DNA of 60,227 nt, from positions 1 to 60,227 of the forward strand of contig CAZBNJ010000007.1 of the NCBI GenBank assembly GCA_964493515.1, given 5' to 3'. The stretch is from CANRIN01 sp964493515. GTDB taxonomy: Bacteria; Bacillota; Clostridia; Oscillospirales; JAAYOS01. The notes under the pieces are model-generated. The model saw nothing but the letters and a program-made list of their open reading frames with translations, had not been told where the DNA came from and ran no database searches. The translations under genes were made by a program, and so were the position numbers. Shown piece by piece: positions 27,844-36,071 of this stretch. The stretch's first letter is position 1. Each line of letters starts with the position of its first letter.

Positions 27844-28302
27844 TTATCCGCTGTGCTGCGCGTGTATCCCGATGTGCCCCACCCCGAGTATCACCGCGGA
27901 TGCCATCAGCCACACGACCTTGCCGTACACGCCGAGCAGAAAGAACGTCGCGACCGGAAGCGTCGCTCCGGCAAGCGGGATTCCCATAAAGCCGCTGTAA
28001 AAGTCGGACAGTTTTCGCTCGCTGCGGAAATATCGCACCCACCACAGCTCGTACATCGCCATCAGCGCGGACGCGGCGACCAGCCACCACGTCCAAGCCG
28101 TCCATCCGTGCGGATTGAAGTCGTCGAACATGAGCGCGCAGACCGTGACAAGCGCCTGTCCTATCCGCTCAAACGCGAGCAGCACCCTGTTCTCGCCATC
28201 GGCGGTGTACCCCTGCGGCTTGTTCCTCGCCCAGATGATGTTCGGCAGGAACAGCATGAAAAGAAATATCAGTCCGACATACGAAAAGCCGAAGTGTCCC
28301 AC
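27844..28302 (-). CDS. Small multi-pass membrane protein, unknown function
   Basis: The likely start is GTG 28300-28302 (translated MGHFGFSYVGLIF), 7 bp after GGAGG; a TTG seven codons upstream lacks a site. This gives 152 residues. Four or so hydrophobic segments are seen (YVGLIFLFMLFLPNIIW, a central Trp-rich TAWTWWLVAASALMAMYEL, PLAGATLPVATFFLLGVYG, and a C-terminal KVVWLMASAVILGVGHIGIH). The loop FLPNIIWARNKPQGY looks like a family signature, but the function is unknown. It lies between the M23 peptidase terminator and the S41 protease. Confidence 0.75.
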   Translation of the reverse strand: MGHFGFSYVGLIFLFMLFLPNIIWARNKPQGYTADGENRVLLAFERIGQALVTVCALMFDDFNPHGWTAWTWWLVAASALMAMYELWWVRYFRSERKLSDFYSGFMGIPLAGATLPVATFFLLGVYGKVVWLMASAVILGVGHIGIHAQHSG

Positions 28303-28324
28303 CGTCCCGCCTCCAATCGACAAA

Positions 28325-28362
28325 TCAAAAACTTGTCCGGCGCGTTTTGTCCTGCGCCGGAC
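28325..28362 (-). terminator. Intrinsic terminator after the M23 peptidase
   Basis: A perfect 9-bp stem (28335-28343 with 28354-28362, GTCCGGCGC/GCGCCGGAC), then AAGTTTTTGATTTG on the minus strand. It closes the regulator-ftsE-ftsX-M23 operon. Confidence 0.85.
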
Positions 28363-28372
28363 TGTTTAAGCC

Positions 28373-29557
28373 TTATTTCGGGAAATACTTTCTCGGATCG
28401 ACCGACGCTCCGTTCACATATATCGTGAAGTGCAGGTGCGGTCCGGTCGAGTATCCGGTGGTGCCCACCTTTCCTATCACGTCGCCCTGCTTTACCTCCT
28501 GTCCGACCTTTACAAGCCGCTTGGACATATGGGCGTAGAGGGTCACGTTTCCGCCGCCGTGGTCTATCTGGACATACTCGCCCCACGCCGTGTTGAACTG
28601 ACTGACGATGACCGTGCCGCCGTTCGCCGCGAGGATCGGCGTTCCCGTCGGCGCGCCGATGTCCAGCCCGTTGTGCAGCGTGTACTTGCCGGTTATCTGG
28701 TGCGTACGCCACTTGTACTCCTGCGTGACGGTGAAGTTGTTCTCCAGCGGCCAGAGATAGTCGCCGCCGACATACTTTTTGCGCTTGGCAAGCTCCTTTG
28801 CGACGCGGTCCGCCTCCGCAGCACAGTCGTCTATCTCCTTGGTTATTTTCGCAAGCTCCTCGGCAGTGTAGTCCTTCTTCTGCTGAAGCTCGCCGAGCAG
28901 CGTATCGACCTCTTTGCTCTTCTGCTCCGCCTCTGTCCTCTGCGACTCGAGATCCTCCTTGACCTCCTCGCTGAACGCCCTGTCCTCCTCGATGTCCGCC
29001 TTCATCGCCTGGATGCCCTCGCGTATCTCCTTGAGCGACTGCATAAGCTCGTTGTCATAGTTCGCTATGTCGCGCATGACCTCCGCGCGCGCAAGGAAGT
29101 CGGAAAAGCTGGTCGCGCCGAGCAGCACTGCCCAGTCGGACACATGGCTGTTCTCCTCCATCGCGCGCACACGCTTTTTGTACAGCGCGAACTCGTCCGC
29201 CTCGTCCTGCTGCGCAAGCTCGATCTCGACCTCTTTTTCGGCTATCTGCCGGTCGTATGACTCGATAAGCGCCTCTGAGGTGGCTATCTGCTCGTCCAGC
29301 ACCGACAACTGGTTTTCCAAATTCGTCTTGGTCGCCATGGCGTCGCGCTCCTGCGACTGCAGACCGCTCAGCTCGTTCTGAAGCACCTTTTTGTCGTTTG
29401 CGAGCTGATTCTTTTTGTCCTTCAGATTCTTCAGGTTCTGCTCGCTTATGTCGCTTGCCGCGCCTGCGTTCAACGCCATTGCCACTATCGACAGTATCAT
29501 CAGCAGCGCGAGAAAGCCAGAAAATATCGCGACCAGTTTCTTTTTATGCTTATACAT
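28373..29557 (-). CDS. M23 (LytM-type) peptidase with long coiled coil, EnvC/PcsB-like partner of FtsEX
   Basis: 394 residues: a membrane or signal segment (about 8-30), a long charged coiled coil (about 36-265) and a C-terminal LytM domain (about 275-394). The zinc ligands look complete: HNGLDIGA (HxxxD) and the PHLHF HxH motif, with WGEYVQIDHGGGNVTLYAHM between them. This domain order matches EnvC, whose coiled coil is moved by FtsEX to switch on peptidoglycan cleavage. Here the LytM residues are intact, so it could cut the wall itself rather than only activate an amidase. It lies directly downstream of ftsX. Confidence 0.9.
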   Translation of the reverse strand: MYKHKKKLVAIFSGFLALLMILSIVAMALNAGAASDISEQNLKNLKDKKNQLANDKKVLQNELSGLQSQERDAMATKTNLENQLSVLDEQIATSEALIESYDRQIAEKEVEIELAQQDEADEFALYKKRVRAMEENSHVSDWAVLLGATSFSDFLARAEVMRDIANYDNELMQSLKEIREGIQAMKADIEEDRAFSEEVKEDLESQRTEAEQKSKEVDTLLGELQQKKDYTAEELAKITKEIDDCAAEADRVAKELAKRKKYVGGDYLWPLENNFTVTQEYKWRTHQITGKYTLHNGLDIGAPTGTPILAANGGTVIVSQFNTAWGEYVQIDHGGGNVTLYAHMSKRLVKVGQEVKQGDVIGKVGTTGYSTGPHLHFTIYVNGASVDPRKYFPK

Positions 29558-29581
29558 GGATATTTGCCTCCGAAAAATAGC

Positions 29582-30478
29582 TTAGACCTTCATAAACTTG
29601 CGAATCGTGAGCACGCCGCCGAGAACTCCGACGAGCAGTCCCGTGGCGAGGAACACGACGAACAGCGGGAACGCGAACTCGGAAAATCCAAGGAACTCTA
29701 TAAAGCCTTCACCGCCTATATACTCGCCGAGCGACTTTGTGAGGTAGCTGTACACTCCCCACTGCGCAAAGTACGCTATAACGCCGCCGCAGACGCCGAG
29801 AAGCGATCCCTGAACTATGAACGGCCAGCGTATGAACGTGTTTGTCGCGCCGACCATCTTCATTATCGCTATCTCCTCGCGTCTGTCCATCGTCGCGAGC
29901 TTGACCGTGTTGGCGATTATGAACACCGAAACGAGCACCAGTATCGCCGCAAGTATGTAGCAGATGAGGTTCAGCGCCTTCTGCATCGACAGCGTGGCGT
30001 CGCTCAGGTCCTGGCTATATCGCACCGACCCTATGCCGTCCAAGCGATCGAGCGCTGCCGCGGTCTCGTCCGCGAGCTCGAGATCCACCACCTGCACGCG
30101 ATAGCGGTGGCGCAGATCCTCGCCGGTTATGCCGATAAGTATCTCGTCCGCGTCCTCGCCAAGCTCGGCGCGATAGTCCTCCAGCGCCTCGTCGCGGGTT
30201 ATGAACTCCGCCGTCAGCACATTCGGTACCTGATATATCTTGCCGGTTATCGCGAGCGCCTCGGTGTCGCTGAGGCTGTCGTCCACGAACGCCAGTATCT
30301 CGTTGGAGTCCTTCGCCTTGTCGATGAGCACGTTCACGTTCAGCGCCACCAACGCAAAGCTTCCGGTAATGAGCAGGCACGCCACGATGACGCTCACCGC
30401 GGCGAAGCTCATGAAACCATGCACGAATATTCCCTTGATGCCTTCTTTGAAGAAGTAGATAAAGTTATGTCCCTTCAT
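29582..30478 (-). CDS. ftsX: Cell division protein FtsX (ABC-type permease)
   Basis: Membrane half of the FtsEX complex, which transmits ATP-driven movement to a periplasmic or wall hydrolase. The 298-residue protein has the FtsX layout: one N-terminal helix (about 21-42), an extracellular domain (about 50-165) and three C-terminal helices. YILAAILVLVSVFIIANTVKLATMDRREEIAIMKMVGAT is the characteristic MacB/FtsX coupling helix. Its start overlaps the ftsE stop by 4 bp. Confidence 0.95.
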   Translation of the reverse strand: MKGHNFIYFFKEGIKGIFVHGFMSFAAVSVIVACLLITGSFALVALNVNVLIDKAKDSNEILAFVDDSLSDTEALAITGKIYQVPNVLTAEFITRDEALEDYRAELGEDADEILIGITGEDLRHRYRVQVVDLELADETAAALDRLDGIGSVRYSQDLSDATLSMQKALNLICYILAAILVLVSVFIIANTVKLATMDRREEIAIMKMVGATNTFIRWPFIVQGSLLGVCGGVIAYFAQWGVYSYLTKSLGEYIGGEGFIEFLGFSEFAFPLFVVFLATGLLVGVLGGVLTIRKFMKV

Positions 30479-31155
30479 ACCTGATAATACCCGCCGCTTC
30501 CGTCATGTACTATCTTGCCGCCGTCCAGCGCTATAACGCGCTTTGCGAAGCTGTTGACTATCGCGCTCTCGTGCGTGACCGCGATTATCGTCGTGCCCAG
30601 CTCGTTTATCTTCTTAAGCAGTCCCATTATCTCGCGCGACCGCGTGGGGTCGAGGTTTCCGGTCGGCTCGTCCGCGATTATGACGCGCGGATTGTTGACA
30701 AGCGCCCTCGCGATGGACACGCGCTGCTGCTCGCCGCCGCTCAGCTCTCGCGGATAGCGCTTCGCCTTGTGCGAAAGTCCCACCAGCTCGAGCATTATCG
30801 GCACACGCTCACGGATGCGCCGCGAGCCCTCGCCGATGACGCGCATCGCGAAGGCTACGTTTTCGTACACCGTCATATTCTCGATAAGCCGGAAATCCTG
30901 GAACACGACGCCGAGGGTGCGGCGAAGTCTCGGTATCTGCGACGCGCGCAGATTCGAGAAATTGAAGCCGTTGACGAGCATCTTGCCGTCGGTCGGCCGC
31001 ACCTCGGCGGTTATGAGCTTCACGATGGTGCTCTTGCCCGACCCGCTCGGTCCGACGAGGAACACGAACTCGCCGTCGTCGATGCGCAGGTCGATGCCCT
31101 TGAGCGCCTTGGTTCCGTTGTCGTAGGATTTGTAGACGTCTGCGAATCGCACCAT
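30475..31155 (-). CDS. ftsE: Cell division ATP-binding protein FtsE
   Basis: ATPase half of FtsEX. The 226 residues show Walker A GPSGSGKST, the Q loop VFQDFRLIENMTVYENVAF, signature LSGGEQQRVSIARAL and Walker B VIIADEPTGNLDP. It starts 1 bp after the stop of the PucR/CdaR-like regulator gene, so the regulator and ftsEX are transcribed together. Confidence 0.95.
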   Translation of the reverse strand: MVRFADVYKSYDNGTKALKGIDLRIDDGEFVFLVGPSGSGKSTIVKLITAEVRPTDGKMLVNGFNFSNLRASQIPRLRRTLGVVFQDFRLIENMTVYENVAFAMRVIGEGSRRIRERVPIMLELVGLSHKAKRYPRELSGGEQQRVSIARALVNNPRVIIADEPTGNLDPTRSREIMGLLKKINELGTTIIAVTHESAIVNSFAKRVIALDGGKIVHDGSGGYYQV

Positions 31156-31156
31156 T

Positions 31157-32248
31157 TTAATACTTCGGCTCCCTGCTCGCGAGGTATTTGCGCACCATCA
31201 GCGCGACCTTGAAGATTATCGCGTGATCGAACTCACGCAGGTCAAGTCCGGTGAGCTTCTTAATCTTCTCCAAGCGGTAGACAAGCGTGTTGCGGTGAAC
31301 GAACAGCTTGCGCGAAGTCTCGGACACGTTCAGATTGTTCTCAAAGAACTTGTTTATCGTGAATATCGTCTCCGAATCGAGGCTGTCGATGGTGTTCTTC
31401 TTGAAAACCTCGCTGAGGAACATCTCGCACAGCGTGGTCGGAAGCTGATAGATAAGACGTCCGATGCCGAGGCTCTCGTACGCGATTATCGCCTTCTCGC
31501 TGTCGAACACCTTGCCGACCTCGATTGCGACCTGCGCCGACTTGAACGAGCCCGCAAGCTCGCGCAGATGCTCGGTCACCGTGCCGATGCCGATGACGAC
31601 GCGGGTGTACAGCTCGGTGCCCACCGTCTCCTCGATCTGGCGCGCGGTAGCCATAAGCTCCTTGGTGTCCACGTCCGCCGAGACCTCCTTGACAAGCACG
31701 ATGTCGGTCTCGCTCACGCTGAACACAAAGTCATGCTGGCGGTCGGGGAACATATTCTGAAGCACATCTATCGTCGCAAGGTCGTTGCGCTCGCTCAGTC
31801 GGACAAGGAATACCGCGTAGGGTATGTCGGTCGAGAAATGCAGCTCGCGCGAGCGCACATAGATATCGCCGGGCAGGATGTTGTCAAGGATGATGTTCTT
31901 GATGAACGTCGCCTTGTCGTGCTTCTCCTCGTGCGACTGCTTCGCGCCGTTGAGCGCGATGGAAGCCATCTGGCAGAGCGCAAGCGCGACGTCGTCCTCG
32001 CCCTCGACAAAAGCCGCAAAATCAAACGTCGAACCGAATGTCGAAAGCGGTTTGAAAGTTGCGTTGTCCGCTCGGATAATGCCGTCCGCAATATCCTCGA
32101 GCTGATCCTCGTTCAGGTTGCGGCGCTTTCCGATGCTTCCCAGATCGGTGCAGCTTATCACGGTTCCGGTCTCGTCGATAACTCCTATCGTACGGTTGGT
32201 CGCGTCCTTCATCTGGAGTACAATACCCTGGAATATTCTGCTGGACAT
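31157..32248 (-). CDS. PucR/CdaR-type transcriptional regulator heading the ftsEX operon
   Basis: The start is ATG 32246-32248 (MSSRIFQGIV), 8 bp after AGGAG; GTG three codons upstream is closer to the site. This gives 363 residues. The N-terminal part (GVIDETGTVISCTDLG...) resembles the ligand-binding region of sugar-diacid type regulators. The middle region (YAVFLVRLSERND...DIVLVKEV...TRVVIGIGTV) resembles the degenerate GGDEF-like domain of this family. The C-terminus (VSETSRKLFVHRNTLVYRLEKIKKLTGLDLREFDH) is the PucR-type HTH_30. It has a clear promoter. Whether it controls ftsEX or distant genes is not shown. Confidence 0.88.
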   Translation of the reverse strand: MSSRIFQGIVLQMKDATNRTIGVIDETGTVISCTDLGSIGKRRNLNEDQLEDIADGIIRADNATFKPLSTFGSTFDFAAFVEGEDDVALALCQMASIALNGAKQSHEEKHDKATFIKNIILDNILPGDIYVRSRELHFSTDIPYAVFLVRLSERNDLATIDVLQNMFPDRQHDFVFSVSETDIVLVKEVSADVDTKELMATARQIEETVGTELYTRVVIGIGTVTEHLRELAGSFKSAQVAIEVGKVFDSEKAIIAYESLGIGRLIYQLPTTLCEMFLSEVFKKNTIDSLDSETIFTINKFFENNLNVSETSRKLFVHRNTLVYRLEKIKKLTGLDLREFDHAIIFKVALMVRKYLASREPKY

Positions 32249-32316
32249 ACAAACCACTCCTCTCCGCTGTTTCCTCTGACGTCTCCTGTTTTACATTGCA
32301 CAGTAGTACCTTTTAT

Positions 32317-32345
32317 ATCATACCTCATGACGGCGAGATTTGCAA
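32317..32345 (-). promoter_or_regulatory. Sigma-A-type promoter for the regulator-ftsEX-M23 operon
   Basis: Minus-strand TTGCAA, 17-base spacer, TATGAT, about 70 bp before the regulator start. Confidence 0.7.
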
Positions 32346-32452
32346 GTCAAATATGTCAAAATAAACAAAAAATTTTCCCTAATTCCCCTCAAGGCTTTGG
32401 GGCACAACAGAAAAATTTGCAGAAAAACGGATAATTATGTCAACCGAAAGCA

Positions 32453-32487
32453 GAAAAAAGCGACCTGCTCGGTTGGGAGCAGGTCGC
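32453..32487 (-). terminator. Intrinsic terminator after the sugar-ABC ATPase
   Basis: A perfect 11-bp stem (32460-32470 with 32477-32487, GCGACCTGCTC/GAGCAGGTCGC), a 6-base loop, then TTTTTTCTG on the minus strand. Confidence 0.92.
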
Positions 32488-32507
32488 CTGAAGTTGAAAG
32501 GCTAAAA

Positions 32508-33620
32508 TCAGTTGGTGATGGTGCGCTCGGTATCCTTGTCGAACAGGTGGATGGTCTCCGGATCGAACGCAACCTTGATCTTGTCGCCATGGCGAGCGGT
32601 CGAACGGTTGGACACGCGCGCGGTGAACTGACGACCCTCGCAGATGAGGTACAGATAGTTCTCGTTGCCCATCGGCTCGACGACTTCGACGTCGGCGTCG
32701 ACCAGGTCGTTCGGGAACTGGTTGAGGAACAGAGCCTCGTCGTGGATGTTCTCCGGACGGACGCCAAGGATGACCTCCTTGCCGACATACGCGAGAACTT
32801 CCGGCTTGCGGCCCTTGCTCTCCGGCAGCGCTATACGAGCCTTGCCGAACTGGACATAGGTCACGCCGCCCTCGTCAACGATGGTGCCGTTCAGCGTATT
32901 CATCTGCGGCGAGCCGACGAAGGTCGCGACGAACAGGTTCGCCGGGTTATCGTACAGGTTCTGCGGCGCGGAGATCTGCTGAATGAATCCGTCCTTCATG
33001 ACGACTATGCGGGTACCCATCGTCATAGCCTCGGTCTGGTCGTGGGTAACATATATAAAGGTAGTAGCAAGCTTCTGATGGAGCTTGGTCAGCTCGGTAC
33101 GCATCTGCGCGCGGAGCTTAGCGTCCAGGTTGGAAAGCGGCTCGTCCAGAAGGAAGACCTTCGGGCTACGGACGATAGCACGTCCCAGAGCAACACGCTG
33201 ACGCTGACCACCCGAAAGAGCTGCCGGCTTACGGTCGAGCAGGTGCTCTATCTCAAGGATACGAGCGGCCTCGTCGACGCGACGCTTGATCTCGTCCTTC
33301 GGCAGATGGCGGAGTTTAAGGCCGAACGCCATGTTCGCGAAAACGGTCATGTGCGGATACAGAGCGTAGTTCTGGAACACCATCGCGATGTCGCGCTCTT
33401 TCGGCGGCACGTCGTTGCAGAGCTTGCCGTCTATGTAGAGCTCGCCTTCGCTTATCTGCTCCAGACCGGCGATCATGCGCAGAGTCGTCGACTTGCCGCA
33501 GCCGGAAGGTCCGACCAGGATTATAAACTCCTTGTCTTCGATTTCAAGATTGAAATCGGAAACCGCGGTGACGCCGCCGGAATAGCGCTTGTATATGTTC
33601 TTAAGTGTGACACTAGACAT
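32508..33620 (-). CDS. Carbohydrate ABC transporter ATP-binding protein (MsmX/UgpC type)
   Basis: ATPase that energises sugar importers of the CUT1 class. The 370-residue protein has Walker A GPSGCGKST (37-45), signature LSGGQRQRVALGRA, Walker B VFLLDEPLSNLDA and the switch His in VTHDQTEAM. A C-terminal TOBE/MOI regulatory region (about 240-370, VILGVRPENIH) follows. It is a single-gene unit with a terminator and no permease or binding-protein gene nearby. This fits an MsmX-type ATPase shared by several transporters elsewhere in the genome. Confidence 0.93.
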   Translation of the reverse strand: MSSVTLKNIYKRYSGGVTAVSDFNLEIEDKEFIILVGPSGCGKSTTLRMIAGLEQISEGELYIDGKLCNDVPPKERDIAMVFQNYALYPHMTVFANMAFGLKLRHLPKDEIKRRVDEAARILEIEHLLDRKPAALSGGQRQRVALGRAIVRSPKVFLLDEPLSNLDAKLRAQMRTELTKLHQKLATTFIYVTHDQTEAMTMGTRIVVMKDGFIQQISAPQNLYDNPANLFVATFVGSPQMNTLNGTIVDEGGVTYVQFGKARIALPESKGRKPEVLAYVGKEVILGVRPENIHDEALFLNQFPNDLVDADVEVVEPMGNENYLYLICEGRQFTARVSNRSTARHGDKIKVAFDPETIHLFDKDTERTITN

Positions 33621-33870
33621 TGATACTACCTCCTAATTGTTAGCCTTTGGCTTGAAAACATGATACCACAAAATTCATTTAAAGTATATACCCAACTATA
33701 GACAAACATCGCCTGACCTATTTGTACAGACTGCTTATGACCGGGTAAAAACTCAAGGTGCATTTTATTTACCGGACACGCTTATATAGCTTACCGTGTT
33801 TCTGTATGATTTGCGAAAATGTCCGATACTGCTTCGAGTGGTTTCTCGTCAAAATCTCATAAACCGACGA
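33621..33870. other. Intergenic region between the sugar-ABC ATPase and the EF-G-like gene
   Basis: 250 bp of AT-rich sequence without a gene. It must hold the ATPase promoter; the best but weak match on the minus strand is TTGTCT, 17 bases, TTAAAT (33677-33705). A loose inverted repeat CCGGGTAAA...TTTACCGG (about 33741-33775) could mark the end of the EF-G-like transcript, but it has no T run. Confidence 0.35.
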
Positions 33871-35904
33871 TCAGTCCTCGTTCTCACCCAGCAGCTTGGT
33901 CTCGGCGATGACCTTCTCCTGCACGTTCGCCGGAGCCTCCTCATAGCGCTCGAACTTGAGCGAGAAGCTGCCCCTGCCCTGCGTCATCGAGCGAAGATCT
34001 ATCGCGTAGGTCGCCATCTCCGCCATCGGGACTTCGGCGTCGACCTGCTGCATTCCGCCGCCAACAGGATTCATGCCAAGGACGCGGCCGCGGCGCTTGT
34101 TCATGTCGCCGATTATGTCGCCCATGTGAGCGTCCGGGATGAGCACCTTCAGCGAGCCTATCGGCTCCATCAGCACGGGGTTCGCCTGCGCCAGTCCGGC
34201 CTTATACGCGAGCGACGCGGCGGTCTTGAACGCCATTTCGCTCGAGTCGACATCGTGGTACGAGCCGTCGACCAGCGTCGCCTTCAGTCCGACGACCGGG
34301 TATCCCGCGAGCACGCCGTGGCGCACGCACTCACGCAGTCCCTTTTCGACCGCCGGGAAGAAGTTCTTCGGGACCGATCCGCCAAAGACCTGCTCTGCGA
34401 AGATGAGGTCGTCCTGCTCGGACTGCGGCTCAAACTCGATCCACACGTCGCCGTACTGGCCGTGTCCGCCCGACTGCTTCTTGTGCTTGCCCTGGACCTT
34501 GACTTTTTTGCGTATCTTCTCACGATACGGAACGCGCGGCTCCTCCATCGTGGTCTCGGTCGCGAACTTGCTCTTGAGCTTGGAACGCAGCACGTCGGCG
34601 TGGATGTCGCCCAGCGTCGACAGTATCATCTGATGCGTCTCGGCGTTCTGCTCAACGCGGAACACCGGATCCTCCTCGGCGAGCTTGACAAGTCCGGTGG
34701 CTATCTTCTCCTCGCCGCCCTTCGCGACCGGCAGTATCGCCATCGAGAAGCACGGCTCGGGGAACTCGATGCCCTCATACTCTATTCCGCTTCCCGTCTC
34801 GCGCAGGGTGTCGCCCGTCTTGGTCGCGGCGAGCTTGGACACCGCGCCGATGTCGCCGCAGACGATCTCCTGCACCTCGGTGTTCTTCTTGCCCTTGACG
34901 GTGTAGATGTGGCCGAGCTTCTCCTTCTGCTCGCTGCGCGGATTCTCAAGCGTCATGTCGCTCTTCGCGTTTCCGCTCATAACCTTGAAGAAGCTGAACT
35001 TGCCGTACTGGTCGCTTATCGTCTTGAACACCATCAGTCCAGGCTTGCCGTTCGGGTCGACCTTCTCGGTCGCCTCAAGCGGGGACGGCGCATAGTCGAT
35101 GATGCCCTGCATCAGCGTCATCGAGCCGATGCCAGTCAGCGCGCATCCGCAGAACACCGGGCAGATCGAACCGGTCTTGACGCCCTCGTTTATACCCTTG
35201 ATATACTCCTCCTCGGTGAAGTCCTCACCGCTGAAGAACTTGTCCATGAACTCCTCGCTGGTCTCGGCAACGCTCTCGCTCAGCATCGCGCGCAGCTCGT
35301 CGACATCGCCCTGGACTCCGTCCGGATAGGGTATCTCCTCGCGGGTGCCGCCGCTCATGCGCATCGCCTTCTGGCGGATTATGTCTATAATTCCGGTCAT
35401 CTTGTCGCCGTTCATTATCGGCATGACCAGCGGGCAGACGCTTATGCCGAACGCGTCGCGCAGCTCGCGGAAGCTCTTCATAAAGTCCGCGTTTTCCTCG
35501 TCTATCTTCGAGATGTAGAAGAACTTCGGAAGGCTGCGGTCGCCGAGCGCCTTCCACGCCTTTTCGGTGCCGACCTGAACGCCGGTCTTTGCGCCGAGCA
35601 CTATCAGTCCGGCATCGGCAACGCGCAGGCACTGGAGCACTTCGCCCTCAAAGTCGAAGTAACCGGGAGTGTCCATAACATTGAGCTTGAAGCCGTTATA
35701 CTCGACCGGGACGGGGGTGGACGAAACCGAGATCTGGCGTTTTATCTCCTCCGGATCAAAGTCGCACACCGTAGTGCCGTCCGATATCTTGCCCATACGG
35801 TCGGTTCCCTTGGTGACATAAAGCAGGCTCTCCACCAGCGTCGTCTTGCCGCTGTCGCCGTGTCCCATAACGCAGATATTGCGTATATTTTCTGTCTTTA
35901 GCAT
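33871..35904 (-). CDS. Elongation factor G-like GTPase (EF-G2 type) with altered G4 motif
   Basis: The start is ATG 35902-35904 (MLKTENIRNICVMG), 7 bp after GGGAGG; this gives 677 residues. GTPase motifs: P-loop GHGDSGKT (14-21), DTPG (78-81) and, where EF-G has NKMD, the sequence SKID (132-135). Domain II (GKFSFFKVMSG), domain III/IV (RVPYREKIRKKVKVQGKHKKQSGGHGQYGDVWIEFEP) and a C-terminal domain V (PIGSLKVLIPDAHMGDIIGDMNKRRGRV) are all present. It matches the second EF-G-like family of Bacillota rather than translocating EF-G. The cellular role of this family is poorly known. It is a separate transcription unit with a strong promoter. Confidence 0.88.
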   Translation of the reverse strand: MLKTENIRNICVMGHGDSGKTTLVESLLYVTKGTDRMGKISDGTTVCDFDPEEIKRQISVSSTPVPVEYNGFKLNVMDTPGYFDFEGEVLQCLRVADAGLIVLGAKTGVQVGTEKAWKALGDRSLPKFFYISKIDEENADFMKSFRELRDAFGISVCPLVMPIMNGDKMTGIIDIIRQKAMRMSGGTREEIPYPDGVQGDVDELRAMLSESVAETSEEFMDKFFSGEDFTEEEYIKGINEGVKTGSICPVFCGCALTGIGSMTLMQGIIDYAPSPLEATEKVDPNGKPGLMVFKTISDQYGKFSFFKVMSGNAKSDMTLENPRSEQKEKLGHIYTVKGKKNTEVQEIVCGDIGAVSKLAATKTGDTLRETGSGIEYEGIEFPEPCFSMAILPVAKGGEEKIATGLVKLAEEDPVFRVEQNAETHQMILSTLGDIHADVLRSKLKSKFATETTMEEPRVPYREKIRKKVKVQGKHKKQSGGHGQYGDVWIEFEPQSEQDDLIFAEQVFGGSVPKNFFPAVEKGLRECVRHGVLAGYPVVGLKATLVDGSYHDVDSSEMAFKTAASLAYKAGLAQANPVLMEPIGSLKVLIPDAHMGDIIGDMNKRRGRVLGMNPVGGGMQQVDAEVPMAEMATYAIDLRSMTQGRGSFSLKFERYEEAPANVQEKVIAETKLLGENED

Positions 35905-35962
35905 CCTCATTCCTCCCTGCGCATTTTGTTTGCGCGAAATGTCCACGCAACTTATAGTGTTT

Positions 35963-35991
35963 ATTATACAATACCACTTCAAAAAGTACAA
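35963..35991 (-). promoter_or_regulatory. Sigma-A-type promoter for the EF-G-like gene
   Basis: Minus-strand TTGTAC, 17-base spacer, consensus TATAAT, about 60 bp before the start codon. Confidence 0.78.
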
Positions 35992-36009
35992 TAGGTTTTT
36001 GTGCAAAAT

Positions 36010-36050
36010 TTTGAAAAATTTAAGGCGCGAAGGTTTCTCCCCCTCGCGCC
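36010..36050 (-). terminator. Probable terminator after purL
   Basis: A 7-bp stem (36024-36030 with 36044-36050, GGCGCGA/TCGCGCC), then TTAAATTTTTC on the minus strand, just past the purL stop. Confidence 0.7.
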
Positions 36051-36071
36051 CATGTAGGTTTTTACCACAGA

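Noticed and set aside
28303..28323. A TTG start for the small membrane protein before the S41 protease
   Set aside because: It has no ribosome binding site; the GTG at 28302 follows GGAGG by 7 bases.
33796..35901. A plus-strand frame of 701 codons opposite the EF-G-like gene
   Set aside because: Same shadow effect; no ribosome binding site and no motif.
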